Shown: positions 16,801 through 26,003 of the stretch, one piece after another
How positions within the stretch are numbered: position 1 is the first letter of the stretch
How the letters are laid out: each line of letters begins with the position of its first letter
Assembly (NCBI GenBank): GCA_964424455.1
Contig: CAYRJA010000006.1
Span: forward strand, 1-48,162
Length of the DNA: 48,162 nucleotides
Reading direction: 5' to 3'
Origin: CAYRJA01 sp964424455
GTDB taxonomy: Bacteria; Bacteroidota; Bacteroidia; Chitinophagales; UBA10324
Translations under genes and position numbers: made by a program
The notes under the pieces: model-generated
The model's input: only the letters and a program-made list of their open reading frames with translations
Told to the model about the DNA's origin: nothing
Databases searched by the model: none

Positions 16801-19435
16801 GCCATTGCAGGTTCACTTTTCCAATTTATCAACGGGGAGTGATACCACAACGAAATGGCTATGGGATTTTGGTGATGGCTCCAGTTCCGCTACGAAGGAC
16901 CCATTCCATATTTATACTAAACCGGGTTCGTTTGATGTAAAGCTAACAATGACTACCGCCAGCGGATGCTCCAATACTATCACTTTCAAAAAGTATATAA
17001 ATATTACGGGACCCATGGCAAATGTAACAGCCACACCTGCTGAAGGATGTGCCCCGTTAAATGTTTTCTTCAGAGCCAAATCAGCCAACACTATATACTA
17101 CATCTGGAATTTCGGAGATGGCAGCGTTCAGCAATTGGCTAAAGACACCATTTCATATACCTACACACAAAACGGAATCTATCATCCCAAGCTGATATTA
17201 AATGATGGATTAGGATGTGTGTATGCGCTTCCTTTGGATTCTGTAACAGTATCTATTCCCTCTGCAGATTTCAAACTTACACCTACCTCTCTTTGTCAGT
17301 CAGGGCAAATTAGCTTTACGGATAGCAGCCGTTCATTGGTAAAGATTAAAAATTGGGACTGGAGTTTTGGTGATCCGGCAAGCGGAAATAATAATACATC
17401 TTCACTTCAGCACCCAACTCACGATTATAGCACCCCGGGAACTTACCTTATTCATTTACAAATGACGGATGCATTAGGATGTACTGCTGTTGCTAAGGAT
17501 TCAATAATTGTTCATCCTAATCCGAAAGCAGATTTTAGTTTGAGTACAAGTGAAATATGCCCGGTAAATGCTGTTCAGTTTACGGATAAGACTATTGCTG
17601 CAGAACCTATTGCAACATACAAATGGAATTTTAATGATGCTGCAAGCGGAAGTCAGAATACATCAGCATTACAGTCACCGTCACATTTATATAATCAGCC
17701 GGGGACATATCTTACCCAACTTACCATCAGTTCGATATATGGATGTAAGGACTCTGCTGAGCATACTGTTACAGTAAGGAATTATCCGCCCGCAAATGCA
17801 GGGAATGACAAAATGATTTGTATCAACGGCAGTGTAAAACTTTCCGCTTCAGGCGGAGCAAACTATGCATGGAGTCCTTCAGCGACACTGGATGTTACAA
17901 CAGGGTCTCAGGTCATTGCTTCTCCAACTGTTACTACAACCTACACGGTAAATGTTACAGATGCTTTTGGCTGTACGGCTGCTGACCATGCAGTGGTTAC
18001 AGTAAATTCCCTCCCCGTTATTAATGCAGGAACAGATAAAACAATTTGTTACGGCAAGAATGTTACACTAAGCGCTTCCGGCGGAAACTCCTATGAATGG
18101 AGCCCTTCTTCAGGGTTAAACAGTACAACTACAGTATCGCCGGTAGCTTCTCCAACAGTTACAACATCTTATTCACTCAAAGGAATAAGCATTCATGGAT
18201 GTGTCAGTTACGATACAATTATTGTAAAGGTGAATGCATTGCCCACTGCCAATGCAGGAAATGATGCTGAAATCTGTTTTGGCAAGAGCACTGTATTAAG
18301 CGCATCAGGAGGTGTTTCTTACAAATGGTCGCCGGTGGCAACTCTGAAAAATCCGGATAGCGCCACACCTGAAGCTACTCCTAAAGTAACAACCAATTAC
18401 ATGGTTACTGTTACAGACAGTAATAATTGTCAGGCAAATGACAATGTACAGGTAGTTGTTCATTCACTGCCTGCGGTAGATGCAGGACAGAACATTAATT
18501 TGTGTGAAGGCAATTCAACTACACTTCAGGCAACCGGAGGAGTTAGTTATTTGTGGTCGCCGGATATGAGTTTGTCTGCTACAGATGTATCTAACCCTAC
18601 AGTAAATTCAATGCAGACTATTCAATATCTTGTAAAGGGTACGGATGTGTTCGGCTGTGAAAACACAGACTCTGTTACTGTAACAGTTATTCACCCGTTC
18701 AAGCTGAAGGTAAGCCCGAAAACAGATATATGTGAAGGAAGCACGGTGCAGCTTTTTGCAGCAGGCGGACAGCTATACAATTGGTATCCTGAGAAGTGGT
18801 TGGAAAATCCTCACATCGCAATGCCATTTGCTTCTCCTGTTAAATCAATCAACTATCAGGTTATCGCTTCTGATGGATTATGTTTTGCTGATACCGGTTA
18901 TGTGTTTGTTGAGGTTCATCCTTTACCTAAACTGACTGCCAGTCAGGATATAATAATTGTTGCCGGAGACAAGACACAATTAAGCGCTACCGGACCAACT
19001 GGCGGATATATGTGGTCGCCTGCTGAAGGGTTAAGCTGTACAGATTGCGCTGATCCTACTGCGTCACCATCTGTTACAACTACTTATGTAGTTAGCTTTA
19101 GAAACGATATGGGTTGCCGGGTTGCTGATTCAGTTATTGTTTTTGTCGGATGCCCGGGAGATGTGATGTACATACCTAATGCTTTTACGCCTAACGGTGA
19201 TGCAGAGAATGATAAATTCTTTGTAAGAAGCCAGGGACTCAAATCAATAAACTTTATAAGGATTTATGACCGTTGGGGTAGCCTTGTATTTGAAACAACT
19301 AATCAGAGTGAAGGTTGGGACGGTACGCTCAATGGCAAACCGGTGGTGGCAGGTGTGTATGTATATTATATACAGGCAGTCTGTACTAACGGAGAATCCG
19401 TCATCCGGCAAGGAAACATAACCTTAATAAGATAA
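13835..19435 (+). CDS. Giant PKD/Ig-like repeat adhesin with CHU_C T9SS sorting domain
   Basis: 1866 residues. A signal peptide (hydrophobic LLLILLICFLL, cleavage near IYAQ) is followed to about residue 1315 by some 15 PKD-type modules, each marked by a (W/Y)xWxFGDG-like core, such as YVWDFGDG, WNWDFGDP, WLWDFGDG. Residues ~1318-1770 hold about six modules of the kind AGxDxxICxGxxxxLSASGGxxYxWSP. The last ~90 residues (YIPNAFTPNGDAENDKF, IRIYDRWGSLVFE, WDGTLNGK, GVYVYYI) are the gliding-motility-associated C-terminal domain, which directs proteins through the type IX secretion system for surface attachment. Conserved Cys in most modules suggests disulphides. It is followed 12 bp later by its likely PorP/SprF partner, as in sprB-sprF loci. 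Probable role: surface adhesin or gliding protein. Confidence 0.93.
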   Translation: MKKVSLLLILLICFLLSKSIYAQVNADFTINYQYPNCSPTVITFVNNSTGYGTLTYEWNFGQGNPGINSTQSNPSTTYDKCGTYNVTLTAINGNGKRNTITKKVITNCKPVANFTVTGGQGCLPSTATFTSTSLPGSGTIVDYVWDFGDGFGGTGANPSHTYTTSGCKTVTLIITNSNGCIDDTTFTDIVCPADAPEADFTSSNPNSCYAPLNVDYTPAVTGTSPPYTYQWNLPGGTPASSTASNPKITYDTPGFYNTQLVVTDSKGCTDTLVKNNYVLIGTNIADFKLSATKGCVPLSVYCTFPYKSAVNNLSWEATGSSVTTGTGGEFLTTYTSPGTYQICLEATYPGNCIVRKCTTITVGSRPQADFTVTGNQETCAPPLNNVVFTNKSSGIGNLSYQWSFPGGNPSSSSSATPPAVNYSSCGNYAVSLIVIDQGGCADTLKQDSLIKINCPVSNVVVSAQKGCVPYDVTFNSTGSTGNPVKWWWNFGDTTNTDIIQSTQQNPSHVFKKMGCFDVKLIIENALKCRDTVKLTSFICTGSKATAKFSANPTNLCAGLPVSFTNLSTGIDSKTKYYWDFKGSPPFDIMSTVKSPTYTYSDTGIFDVALIVSNNGCNDTLNIPRMIKVKPPIAVLTVERSCLDKNNVTLHGEKSVGADTYEWSIPGGSPSTSNSPFVNVHFNSVGDYPATLTVTNKSTGCSNTAKQTIYIRHIKSDFTAPKKEGCPPFEACLQNLSVDASTYQWYITNQIGTIFFWGKAQDPCPTLTNPGVYNVKLIAMDINGCKDTIYKPQYFTVYGLKARFAGGKEGCAPVTVPFTDESSSPTTSVPVAWNWDFGDPLSGSDNYSTQQNPSHTYTRDGIFQIVLAITDNHGCVSSYTSNTNAVMVSKPAAEFLASDTIVCLGNSICFKDQTKGMVQDYRYRWDFGDSSPVTSVPNPCYTYKDTGWYNVKLSISNWWGCKDSLTKYQYIHVVTPNANFSADSVATSCPPLQVHFSNLSTGSDTTTKWLWDFGDGSSSATKDPFHIYTKPGSFDVKLTMTTASGCSNTITFKKYINITGPMANVTATPAEGCAPLNVFFRAKSANTIYYIWNFGDGSVQQLAKDTISYTYTQNGIYHPKLILNDGLGCVYALPLDSVTVSIPSADFKLTPTSLCQSGQISFTDSSRSLVKIKNWDWSFGDPASGNNNTSSLQHPTHDYSTPGTYLIHLQMTDALGCTAVAKDSIIVHPNPKADFSLSTSEICPVNAVQFTDKTIAAEPIATYKWNFNDAASGSQNTSALQSPSHLYNQPGTYLTQLTISSIYGCKDSAEHTVTVRNYPPANAGNDKMICINGSVKLSASGGANYAWSPSATLDVTTGSQVIASPTVTTTYTVNVTDAFGCTAADHAVVTVNSLPVINAGTDKTICYGKNVTLSASGGNSYEWSPSSGLNSTTTVSPVASPTVTTSYSLKGISIHGCVSYDTIIVKVNALPTANAGNDAEICFGKSTVLSASGGVSYKWSPVATLKNPDSATPEATPKVTTNYMVTVTDSNNCQANDNVQVVVHSLPAVDAGQNINLCEGNSTTLQATGGVSYLWSPDMSLSATDVSNPTVNSMQTIQYLVKGTDVFGCENTDSVTVTVIHPFKLKVSPKTDICEGSTVQLFAAGGQLYNWYPEKWLENPHIAMPFASPVKSINYQVIASDGLCFADTGYVFVEVHPLPKLTASQDIIIVAGDKTQLSATGPTGGYMWSPAEGLSCTDCADPTASPSVTTTYVVSFRNDMGCRVADSVIVFVGCPGDVMYIPNAFTPNGDAENDKFFVRSQGLKSINFIRIYDRWGSLVFETTNQSEGWDGTLNGKPVVAGVYVYYIQAVCTNGESVIRQGNITLIR

Positions 19436-19447
19436 CAAATTAATATA

Positions 19448-20446
19448 ATGAGAAAACACATTTACAGTATAGCAATTACAGCTTTCATCTTCTGTAACAG
19501 TTTGAATGCACAGGATGTGCACTTCTCACAGTTTTACACCACTCCGCTTCATATCAATCCGGCACAAACAGGATTCTTCAATGGCAACTTCCGTTTGGCG
19601 GGTATTTATAAGAATCAGTGGCAGAGTGTTACAGCTCCCTATAGTACCTTTTCCGGCTCTGCAGATTTGAGTTTAACCAACAAGCGGAAAAAGAACGACA
19701 TCTTCGGAGTAGGATTTTTAGCCACTACCGACAAGGCAGGAGATGCGAATTTTACAACTACCCAATTCGGACTTGCATTTTCGTACAACAAAAAGATAAG
19801 TCATTTTGGTAATCAATATATCGGTGTAGGTTCTTCAGTAAATTATTACAATACACATTTCGATTACAACAATCTGCATTTCGATAACGAGTATTTCGGA
19901 AAGGCAAGCAGTGGGGTAGTAACTCCGACAAAAAATTATGCTGATTTCTCAGCGGGAGTAGAGTATAATTTCATAAATGATGAAAGTACTAACTTCAACA
20001 TCGGCGCTGCCATGTTTCACATCAACCAGCCAAACATTTCTTTTACAGGAGAGAAATTTGATGCAGTGCTTAACCGGAAAGTGATATTAAATGCAGGTGC
20101 AGGACTGCGCATCAACCGTACCATCCAGTTATATCCGAGAATGTTCTATGCTCAACAGGGAACGCATCGTGAAGTTAACACAGGGACTTTTGTGCGTATC
20201 CGACTTGACAAAACAATGATTCCGAAATATTCACTCTATCTGGGTTCATGGTACCGCTGGAACGATGCGTTCATATTTATTACACGCTTCGATGTAGATC
20301 GCCTTTCCTTTGCGTTCAGCTATGACATGAACACTTCGTCACTGGTAAGAGCCAGTAGCGGATTTGGCGGACCTGAATTTTCGCTTCTTTATACCGGAGT
20401 GATTAACTCGCTCGGTAAAAAATCAATTTACTGTCCGAGATTCTAA
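19448..20446 (+). CDS. PorP/SprF-family outer-membrane protein
   Basis: 332 residues with a signal peptide (ending LNAQ) and the family opening DVHFSQFYTTPLHINPAQTG. The rest alternates like an outer-membrane beta-barrel (FGVGFLATTDKAG, YIGVGSSVNYYNTHFDYNN) with a terminal strand ending in Phe. PorP/SprF proteins are needed to export and hold their cognate CHU_C adhesin at the outer membrane. The gene follows the adhesin by 12 bp on the same strand, so they are almost certainly co-transcribed and act as a pair. It is convergent with the dipeptidyl-peptidase gene, whose stop lies 21 bp away. Confidence 0.92.
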   Translation: MRKHIYSIAITAFIFCNSLNAQDVHFSQFYTTPLHINPAQTGFFNGNFRLAGIYKNQWQSVTAPYSTFSGSADLSLTNKRKKNDIFGVGFLATTDKAGDANFTTTQFGLAFSYNKKISHFGNQYIGVGSSVNYYNTHFDYNNLHFDNEYFGKASSGVVTPTKNYADFSAGVEYNFINDESTNFNIGAAMFHINQPNISFTGEKFDAVLNRKVILNAGAGLRINRTIQLYPRMFYAQQGTHREVNTGTFVRIRLDKTMIPKYSLYLGSWYRWNDAFIFITRFDVDRLSFAFSYDMNTSSLVRASSGFGGPEFSLLYTGVINSLGKKSIYCPRF

Positions 20447-20467
20447 GTAAAGAATCGGTTACAGTTT

Positions 20468-22528
20468 TTAATTCTTTACAGGCAGTGTCCCGTATTCCTT
20501 GCTGAAATAAAGCATTTGCTTCATAAAGTCATCAGGGTATTCCACTTTCACATCAGTGATGGTATCACCGTTCATTACAGGAACAAGCTTTGGCTGAATG
20601 AATCCTTTGTAAGGAGTAATCTTTAACTTTTCGTAGCGGGCTAAAACTTCTTTGTGCAACTCAGGGTCAACCTTTACTCCGTAATTTTCAACTAAATCAT
20701 GACCGGCTTTGTAGTCGCCTTCTGATTTTATCCGCTGTACTTCACGCAGCAACTGACCGAACAAATCACGCAGTTTATCATAGTTGTTAATCACAAAATA
20801 AGTTTTACCGTCTTTCTGAATTTTTGAAATCACTGTATCCTTTTCTCCTTTTTCATAAACCCATTTAGCAATCAACTGACGGTTACGCATGTGCGCTTCT
20901 TCCAACTGATTTTCATTGGCAGGAAGGCGGGTAAGTTGAATCATCAGCCCGTTGTTGATATAAGAGTCGTATTCAGCTTTGCCAACTTCCAGCGAAGGCA
21001 TTACCCCAATGTCAACCAGTTTCTGATCAAGTATGTAGTACAGCGCTACCAAATCTGCCCGCGCTTCTTCCAATGTGTTAGCATAGTTCTTTAATGTTTC
21101 CTTTGTAGTGCCTACTCCTTTATTAACCTTTCCTGAAGCATGACCGATGACTTCGTGCATGTCTGTATGCAGCTTGCTGGAAAGTGAAGAGTATTTCTTC
21201 AACCGCTGAATGATGTCTTCGCCTGAATAAAATTCTTCCAACATGCCGCTGGTTTTACTTGCTTCGTTGTATGCGTCCACTATATTACCAAGGTTAACAG
21301 ATTTCGAACCATGAATTTCACGAATCCATTCTGCATTTGGCAGATTGATGCCGATAGGTGTGGAAGGCGCTGCATCGCCGGCTTCCATTACTACATTAAT
21401 TACTTTGGCAGAAATTCCTTTTACATCTTTTTTCTTATGCTCATTCATGATTGGCGAATTATCTTCAAACCACTGTGCCTGATCGCCGATTGCTTTGATG
21501 CGTTTGCTGGCTTCAAAATCCTTTATTGAAACCACTGATTCGTAAGAACCTTTTATACCAAGCGGGTCATTGTAAACTTCAATGTATCCGTTTATAAAAT
21601 CAACTGTAGAAGCAGTATCCTTTACCCATTCAATAGAGTATTCATCATATTTTTTTAGATCACCTGTCTGATAATATTCTACCAGCAAGTCTATCACTTT
21701 TTTCTGCTGTTCATTTTCTGCAACGCCGGATGCCTTTTGCAGCCAGTAAATAATTTTCTCTACTGCCGGAGAATACATTCCGCCTACTTTCCATGTATGC
21801 TCTACCAGTTTGCCATTTTCTTTCATCAGCTTGCTGTTTAATCCGTAAGATGGCGGAGTATGGTCATTCTTATTAACCATTGCATTGTAAAACTTCGTTA
21901 CTTCTGCTTGTGTAACACCTTCATAAAAGTTTACTGCAGAAGTTAAAATCAAATCTGCTTTAGGATCAAGATTTACTTTTTTGGGAGCAATGTCAGATGA
22001 AAAAATAACAGGAAGAATTCCTGCCGTGAACTGTTCGATAGACTGGTTACTGTCAAGCGGAAGTTTTGAAGCATCTGTTGCATTGATTAGCTGAGTAAAA
22101 AATTCCTGAGAACATTCTGGCACAAACTTGTTATTACTGTAATGGTGGTGAATACCATTGCTGAACCAAACCCGTTTTGCATACACTATAAAATTTTTCC
22201 AGTCGGCAGAAGCTGTGTCGCCCTGATAACCGGTAATGATAGCTTCAAGTGTTTTACGAACGAGCAGATTGTTTTTATAATTCTGATCATACATTATATC
22301 TCTTCCGCTAAGAGCTGCCTGACTCAAATAATAGCAGAGTTGCTTTTGTTGCAAACTCAACGAGTCAAAACCCGGAACCTGATAACGAAGTATGCCCAGG
22401 TCGGCAAAACTTTCTGTCATTACTTTGAACTCCGGTGTTTTAGTTTCTTTAGATTCTTCTGTTTTAGTGTTACAGGAAGAAGCCATTATTACAACTGCGG
22501 GCAACAACATAGCGATGATGTTTTTCAT
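20468..22528 (-). CDS. Dipeptidyl-peptidase III-like metalloprotease lipoprotein (M49)
   Basis: Zinc peptidase of family M49, which removes dipeptides from the N-terminus of oligopeptides. The signature HEVIGHASGK is the M49 HExxGH zinc site, and EEARADLVALY supplies the third ligand Glu. I start at ATG 22528, giving 686 residues; the frame could extend 45 codons further, but from this ATG there is a lipoprotein signal peptide (MKNIIAMLLPAVVIMASSC) with Cys19 as the lipidated residue, so the enzyme is probably tethered in the periplasm. Length fits the bacterial DPP III group. It is divergent from hsdR with 179 bp between the starts, which must hold both promoters. Confidence 0.88.
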   Translation of the reverse strand: MKNIIAMLLPAVVIMASSCNTKTEESKETKTPEFKVMTESFADLGILRYQVPGFDSLSLQQKQLCYYLSQAALSGRDIMYDQNYKNNLLVRKTLEAIITGYQGDTASADWKNFIVYAKRVWFSNGIHHHYSNNKFVPECSQEFFTQLINATDASKLPLDSNQSIEQFTAGILPVIFSSDIAPKKVNLDPKADLILTSAVNFYEGVTQAEVTKFYNAMVNKNDHTPPSYGLNSKLMKENGKLVEHTWKVGGMYSPAVEKIIYWLQKASGVAENEQQKKVIDLLVEYYQTGDLKKYDEYSIEWVKDTASTVDFINGYIEVYNDPLGIKGSYESVVSIKDFEASKRIKAIGDQAQWFEDNSPIMNEHKKKDVKGISAKVINVVMEAGDAAPSTPIGINLPNAEWIREIHGSKSVNLGNIVDAYNEASKTSGMLEEFYSGEDIIQRLKKYSSLSSKLHTDMHEVIGHASGKVNKGVGTTKETLKNYANTLEEARADLVALYYILDQKLVDIGVMPSLEVGKAEYDSYINNGLMIQLTRLPANENQLEEAHMRNRQLIAKWVYEKGEKDTVISKIQKDGKTYFVINNYDKLRDLFGQLLREVQRIKSEGDYKAGHDLVENYGVKVDPELHKEVLARYEKLKITPYKGFIQPKLVPVMNGDTITDVKVEYPDDFMKQMLYFSKEYGTLPVKN

Positions 22529-22680
22529 AAGAAAAAAATTTTGGAGGCGAAAGATAAAGAATTTGAGAAACTGTTTAAGTTTCTGTTTATGGAATCTGTT
22601 TATCCAATCCGGGTTGTATGAAATGAATCCGGAGTTGTATTGTATTCTTTTCGCTTCAAGCAATATTAATTCTCAAAGAC

Positions 22681-22688
22681 TATCTTTG
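22681..22688 (+). promoter_or_regulatory. Candidate -7 promoter box for hsdR (TATCTTTG)
   Basis: TATCTTTG fits the Bacteroidota -7 consensus TAnnTTTG and ends 19 bp before the hsdR ATG. No convincing -33 TTTG was seen at the usual distance, so support is moderate. Confidence 0.45.
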
Positions 22689-22707
22689 AAAACTATTTAT
22701 AATATTA

Positions 22708-25488
22708 ATGCCGCAGCCAAACCAAGACCCTGAACAAATAGCAAGAGACAAGATTGACAACCTTTTGGTTGCCAGCGGCTGGGTTATTCAGGACAAGGAC
22801 AAAATTGACCTTAATGCAAGCAGTGGTGTTGTGGCTCGCTATTACCTGACACAAGACGGAAAGGAAACGGACTATGTAATGTTCGTTGACAAAAAACCTG
22901 TTGGAGTTATTGAAGCCAAGCGAGAAGAAGAAGCGGTTCGTTTGACAGTTCACGAAATGCAGAGTGAAGAATATGCAAAAAGCAAACTCAAATATCTTAA
23001 CAACGACCCATTGCCTTTCGTGTATGAGAGCACGGGCGATGTAACAAGGTTCACTGACTTTCGTGACCCGAAACCCCGTTCAAGAAATGTTTTCACTTTT
23101 CACCGACCGGAAACTTTCAGCAAGTGGTTGAAGAATGAAAAATCACTTCGCAAAAGTTTGCTTGACTTACCTGAATTAAAAACAGTTGGACTTCGCAACT
23201 GTCAAACCAAAGCAATCACAGAGCTTGAAAAGTCATTCAAAGATTACAAGCCAAAAGCATTGATTCAAATGGCGACAGGTTCTGGAAAAACTTTTACCGC
23301 CATCACTTTCATTTATCGCTTGCTGAAATTCACCAATGCAAAACGGATTTTGTTTTTGGTTGACACCAAAAACCTTGGTGAGCAAGCCGAACAGGAGTTC
23401 ATGTCTTATTTACCGAATGACGACAACCGTTTATTCACTTCCATTTATGGAGTACATCGTTTGAAATCAAGTTTCATTCCTACTGACAACAATGTTTACA
23501 TCAGCACCATTCAACGGTTGTATTCCATACTGAAAGGAACAGAGTTGGAAGAAACAGCCGAAGAAGAAAACCCAAATGAAAGGTGGCAACCGAAAGAACC
23601 AATACCGGTTGTGTATTCTGAAAAACTACCGATAGAGTTTTTTGATTTCATCGTGATAGACGAATGTCACCGCAGCATTTACAATTTGTGGATGCAAGTG
23701 TTGGAGTATTACGATTCATTTCAAATTGGTTTGACAGCAACACCCGACAACCGAACTTTCGGTTACTTCAATCAAAACATCGTGAGTGAATACTTGCACG
23801 AACAGGCAATCACTGACGGAGTGAATGTGGGCTATGATGTTTACACGATTGAAACAAAAATCACACAACAGGGAGCAACCATTGAAGCAGGTGAGTATGT
23901 AGAACGCAGAGAAAAACTTTCACGGAAAAAGCGTTGGGATTTGCAAGACGAAAACGAAACCTACGGAGCAAATCAGTTGGACAAAGATGTGGTGAACCCA
24001 AATCAAATTCGGCTAATCATAAAAACATTCAAGGAAAAACTCCCAGTCATTTTCAAAGAAGAAAAGCGTTACGACAAAGACGGAAAGTTTGAAGTTCCCA
24101 AAACTTTAATCTTTGCCAAAACAGATTCGCATGCTGACGACATCATCAATATTGTGAGAGAAGAATTTGGAGAGGAAAATAAATTTTGCCGGAAAATTAC
24201 TTACAGCGAAAAAGACCCGAAGGGAACGCTGCAAAATTTTCGCAACGAGTTTTATCCGAGAATCGCAGTTACCGTTGACATGATTGCCACAGGCACGGAT
24301 GTGAAGCCGTTGGAGTGTTTGTTGTTCATGCGTGATGTGCGGAGCAGAAATTATTTTGAGCAGATGAAAGGCAGAGGGACACGGGTAATTCCGTTGGATG
24401 ATTTGAAAAAAGTTTCTCCTTCTGCCAAGTTCACCAAAAATCATTTTGTGATTGTGGATGCAGTGGGTGTAACCAAGAGTTGCAAAACCGACAGCAGACC
24501 ATTGGAGAAAAAGCCCGGAGTTCCTTTGAAAGATTTGTTAGGTGCAGTGAATGTTGGAGCAAGAGACGAAGATCTATTTACATCACTTGCAAACCGTTTG
24601 ATTCGTTTGGAAAAACAAATCACCGAACAGGAGAAACAAATGTTTGCCGACAAAGCCGAAGGAAAAAATATTTCGCAAGTGGTGAAAGAATTATTGAACG
24701 CTTACAATCCCGACACACTTGAAGATTTAAGAACGAAAGTTGAAACAGAAATGGCTGGTGAAGCACCGATAAAAAAAGAAGAAGCGTTCAACAAATTACA
24801 TTCAGAAATTTTGGAAGAAGCCACCAAAGTTTTTACAGGCGATCTGAACAACTACATTGAAAATGTTCGCAGGTTGCATGAGCAAACCATTGACATTACC
24901 AATCCCGACACACTCATAAATGCAGGTTGGAACACCGCCAACACCGAACAGGCACAAAACATCGTTGCAGATTTTAAAACATGGATTGCACAGCACAAAG
25001 ATGAAATCATTGCGTTACAGATTTTTTATTCGCAGCCGTTCCGCAGGCGTGAACTCACATTGAGCATGATAAAAGATGTAGTTCAACTTTTGAAAACCGA
25101 CAAGCCCACACTTGCACCCATGAATGTGTATCGTGCTTATGCAGCGTTGGAAAAAGTAAACGGTTCGCCACTCACAGAAGAAATTGCACTGGTGAGTTTG
25201 ATTCGTAAAGTGTGCGGCATTGATGAAACGCTGACCACTTACGACACCACCGCTGCAAAGAATTTTCAGCAATGGATTTTGAAAAAGAACGCTGGCAAAC
25301 ACAACCGCTTTACCGATGAGCAAATGATTTTCATAAACATGATGAAAGGCCAAATCATGAACTCATTTCATTTTGAAGCTGACGACTTTGAATTGATTGG
25401 ACAGGGAATGTTGGGCAAAGCATACAACGCTTTCGGCAATGAGTTGTATGAAATCATTAACGAACTTAATGAAGCATTAGCTGCATAA
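22708..25488 (+). CDS. hsdR: Type I restriction enzyme subunit R (HsdR, EcoEI-like)
   Basis: 926 residues: the ATP-driven translocating and cutting subunit of a type I restriction system. The N-terminal PD-(D/E)xK nuclease is visible as DYVMF followed by GVIEAKRE (residues ~55-75). The SF2 motor has Walker A MATGSGKT (~188-195), DECHRS (~318) and the later QMKGRGTRVIPLDD. The C-terminal ~300 residues match the EcoEI_R_C-type helical domain that docks on the methylase. It is the first gene of the hsd locus; its TAA at 25486-25488 directly abuts the inverted-repeat element carrying the GxxExxY gene. No frameshift or missing motif, so it looks functional. Confidence 0.95.
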   Translation: MPQPNQDPEQIARDKIDNLLVASGWVIQDKDKIDLNASSGVVARYYLTQDGKETDYVMFVDKKPVGVIEAKREEEAVRLTVHEMQSEEYAKSKLKYLNNDPLPFVYESTGDVTRFTDFRDPKPRSRNVFTFHRPETFSKWLKNEKSLRKSLLDLPELKTVGLRNCQTKAITELEKSFKDYKPKALIQMATGSGKTFTAITFIYRLLKFTNAKRILFLVDTKNLGEQAEQEFMSYLPNDDNRLFTSIYGVHRLKSSFIPTDNNVYISTIQRLYSILKGTELEETAEEENPNERWQPKEPIPVVYSEKLPIEFFDFIVIDECHRSIYNLWMQVLEYYDSFQIGLTATPDNRTFGYFNQNIVSEYLHEQAITDGVNVGYDVYTIETKITQQGATIEAGEYVERREKLSRKKRWDLQDENETYGANQLDKDVVNPNQIRLIIKTFKEKLPVIFKEEKRYDKDGKFEVPKTLIFAKTDSHADDIINIVREEFGEENKFCRKITYSEKDPKGTLQNFRNEFYPRIAVTVDMIATGTDVKPLECLLFMRDVRSRNYFEQMKGRGTRVIPLDDLKKVSPSAKFTKNHFVIVDAVGVTKSCKTDSRPLEKKPGVPLKDLLGAVNVGARDEDLFTSLANRLIRLEKQITEQEKQMFADKAEGKNISQVVKELLNAYNPDTLEDLRTKVETEMAGEAPIKKEEAFNKLHSEILEEATKVFTGDLNNYIENVRRLHEQTIDITNPDTLINAGWNTANTEQAQNIVADFKTWIAQHKDEIIALQIFYSQPFRRRELTLSMIKDVVQLLKTDKPTLAPMNVYRAYAALEKVNGSPLTEEIALVSLIRKVCGIDETLTTYDTTAAKNFQQWILKKNAGKHNRFTDEQMIFINMMKGQIMNSFHFEADDFELIGQGMLGKAYNAFGNELYEIINELNEALAA

Positions 25489-25989
25489 TGTCTGAACTGT
25501 GATGGATGTGATGAATATGATAATCATGAATTTTTTTGAAAAAATGATTAATGAGGCATATAAATATTCTGCGTTAACAGGGAAAATAATTGGCTGTGCT
25601 ATGGAAGTTCATAAGGCATTGGGAAATGGCTTCCAGGAAGTCATTTATCAACGAGCATTAGAATATGAATTTGAATTGCAGGGAATAGTGTTTGCAAGAG
25701 AGTTTGAAATGCCAATTTTTTATAAACAAAAACAGGTTGGCACAAGGAGAGTTGATTTCTTGGTGGAAGATAAAATCAGCGTAGAACTAAAAGCGCTTAC
25801 CCAATTGGAACCGGTGCATTTAGCACAAGCCATTAATTATTTGGAAGCCTACAATCTTGAAATCGGCTTACTTATTAATTTCGGAGAAATAAAACTTAAA
25901 TTTCACAGGTTAGAAAACAAAAAATTTAAATCATAAGCAAAGTCCTGAATCATGTACTCATATCAATCAAATAAATCACAGTTCAGACA
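25489..25989 (+). mobile_element. GxxExxY gene bounded by ~41-bp imperfect terminal inverted repeats
   Basis: The left end (25489-25530) begins TGTCTGAACTGTGAT; the reverse complement of the right end (about 25948-25989) begins with the same 15 bases. They continue as matching degenerate TGAT/ATATGA/CATGA blocks; I count roughly 34 of 41 positions identical. The unit sits exactly between the hsdR stop and the AlbA_2-family gene and contains one ORF. A gene-free version of the same palindrome lies in hsdS at 28342-28438. No target-site duplication was identified, so mobility is an inference. Confidence 0.6.
25526..25936 (+). CDS. GxxExxY protein (PDDEXK_3 putative nuclease)
   Basis: 136 residues from ATG 25526; the frame extends to GTG 25499, but those codons lie in the terminal inverted repeat. 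The motif after which the family is named appears as GNGFQEVIY, followed by RRVDFLVEDKISVELKAL, a D-x9-ExK arrangement consistent with a PD-(D/E)xK nuclease fold (Pfam PDDEXK_3). The C-terminal part (LAQAINYLEAYNLEIGLLINFG) is typical. No biological role is established for the family as far as I know. Its placement between inverted repeats inside a restriction locus suggests either an element-encoded nuclease or a passenger. Confidence 0.85.
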   Translation: MNFFEKMINEAYKYSALTGKIIGCAMEVHKALGNGFQEVIYQRALEYEFELQGIVFAREFEMPIFYKQKQVGTRRVDFLVEDKISVELKALTQLEPVHLAQAINYLEAYNLEIGLLINFGEIKLKFHRLENKKFKS

Positions 25990-26003
25990 ATATTGGCAGC
26001 ATA

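Noticed and set aside
22142..22621. 159-codon plus-strand ORF opposite the dipeptidyl-peptidase gene
   Set aside because: It lies antisense to a clear M49 gene and has no recognisable domain; it is a shadow frame.
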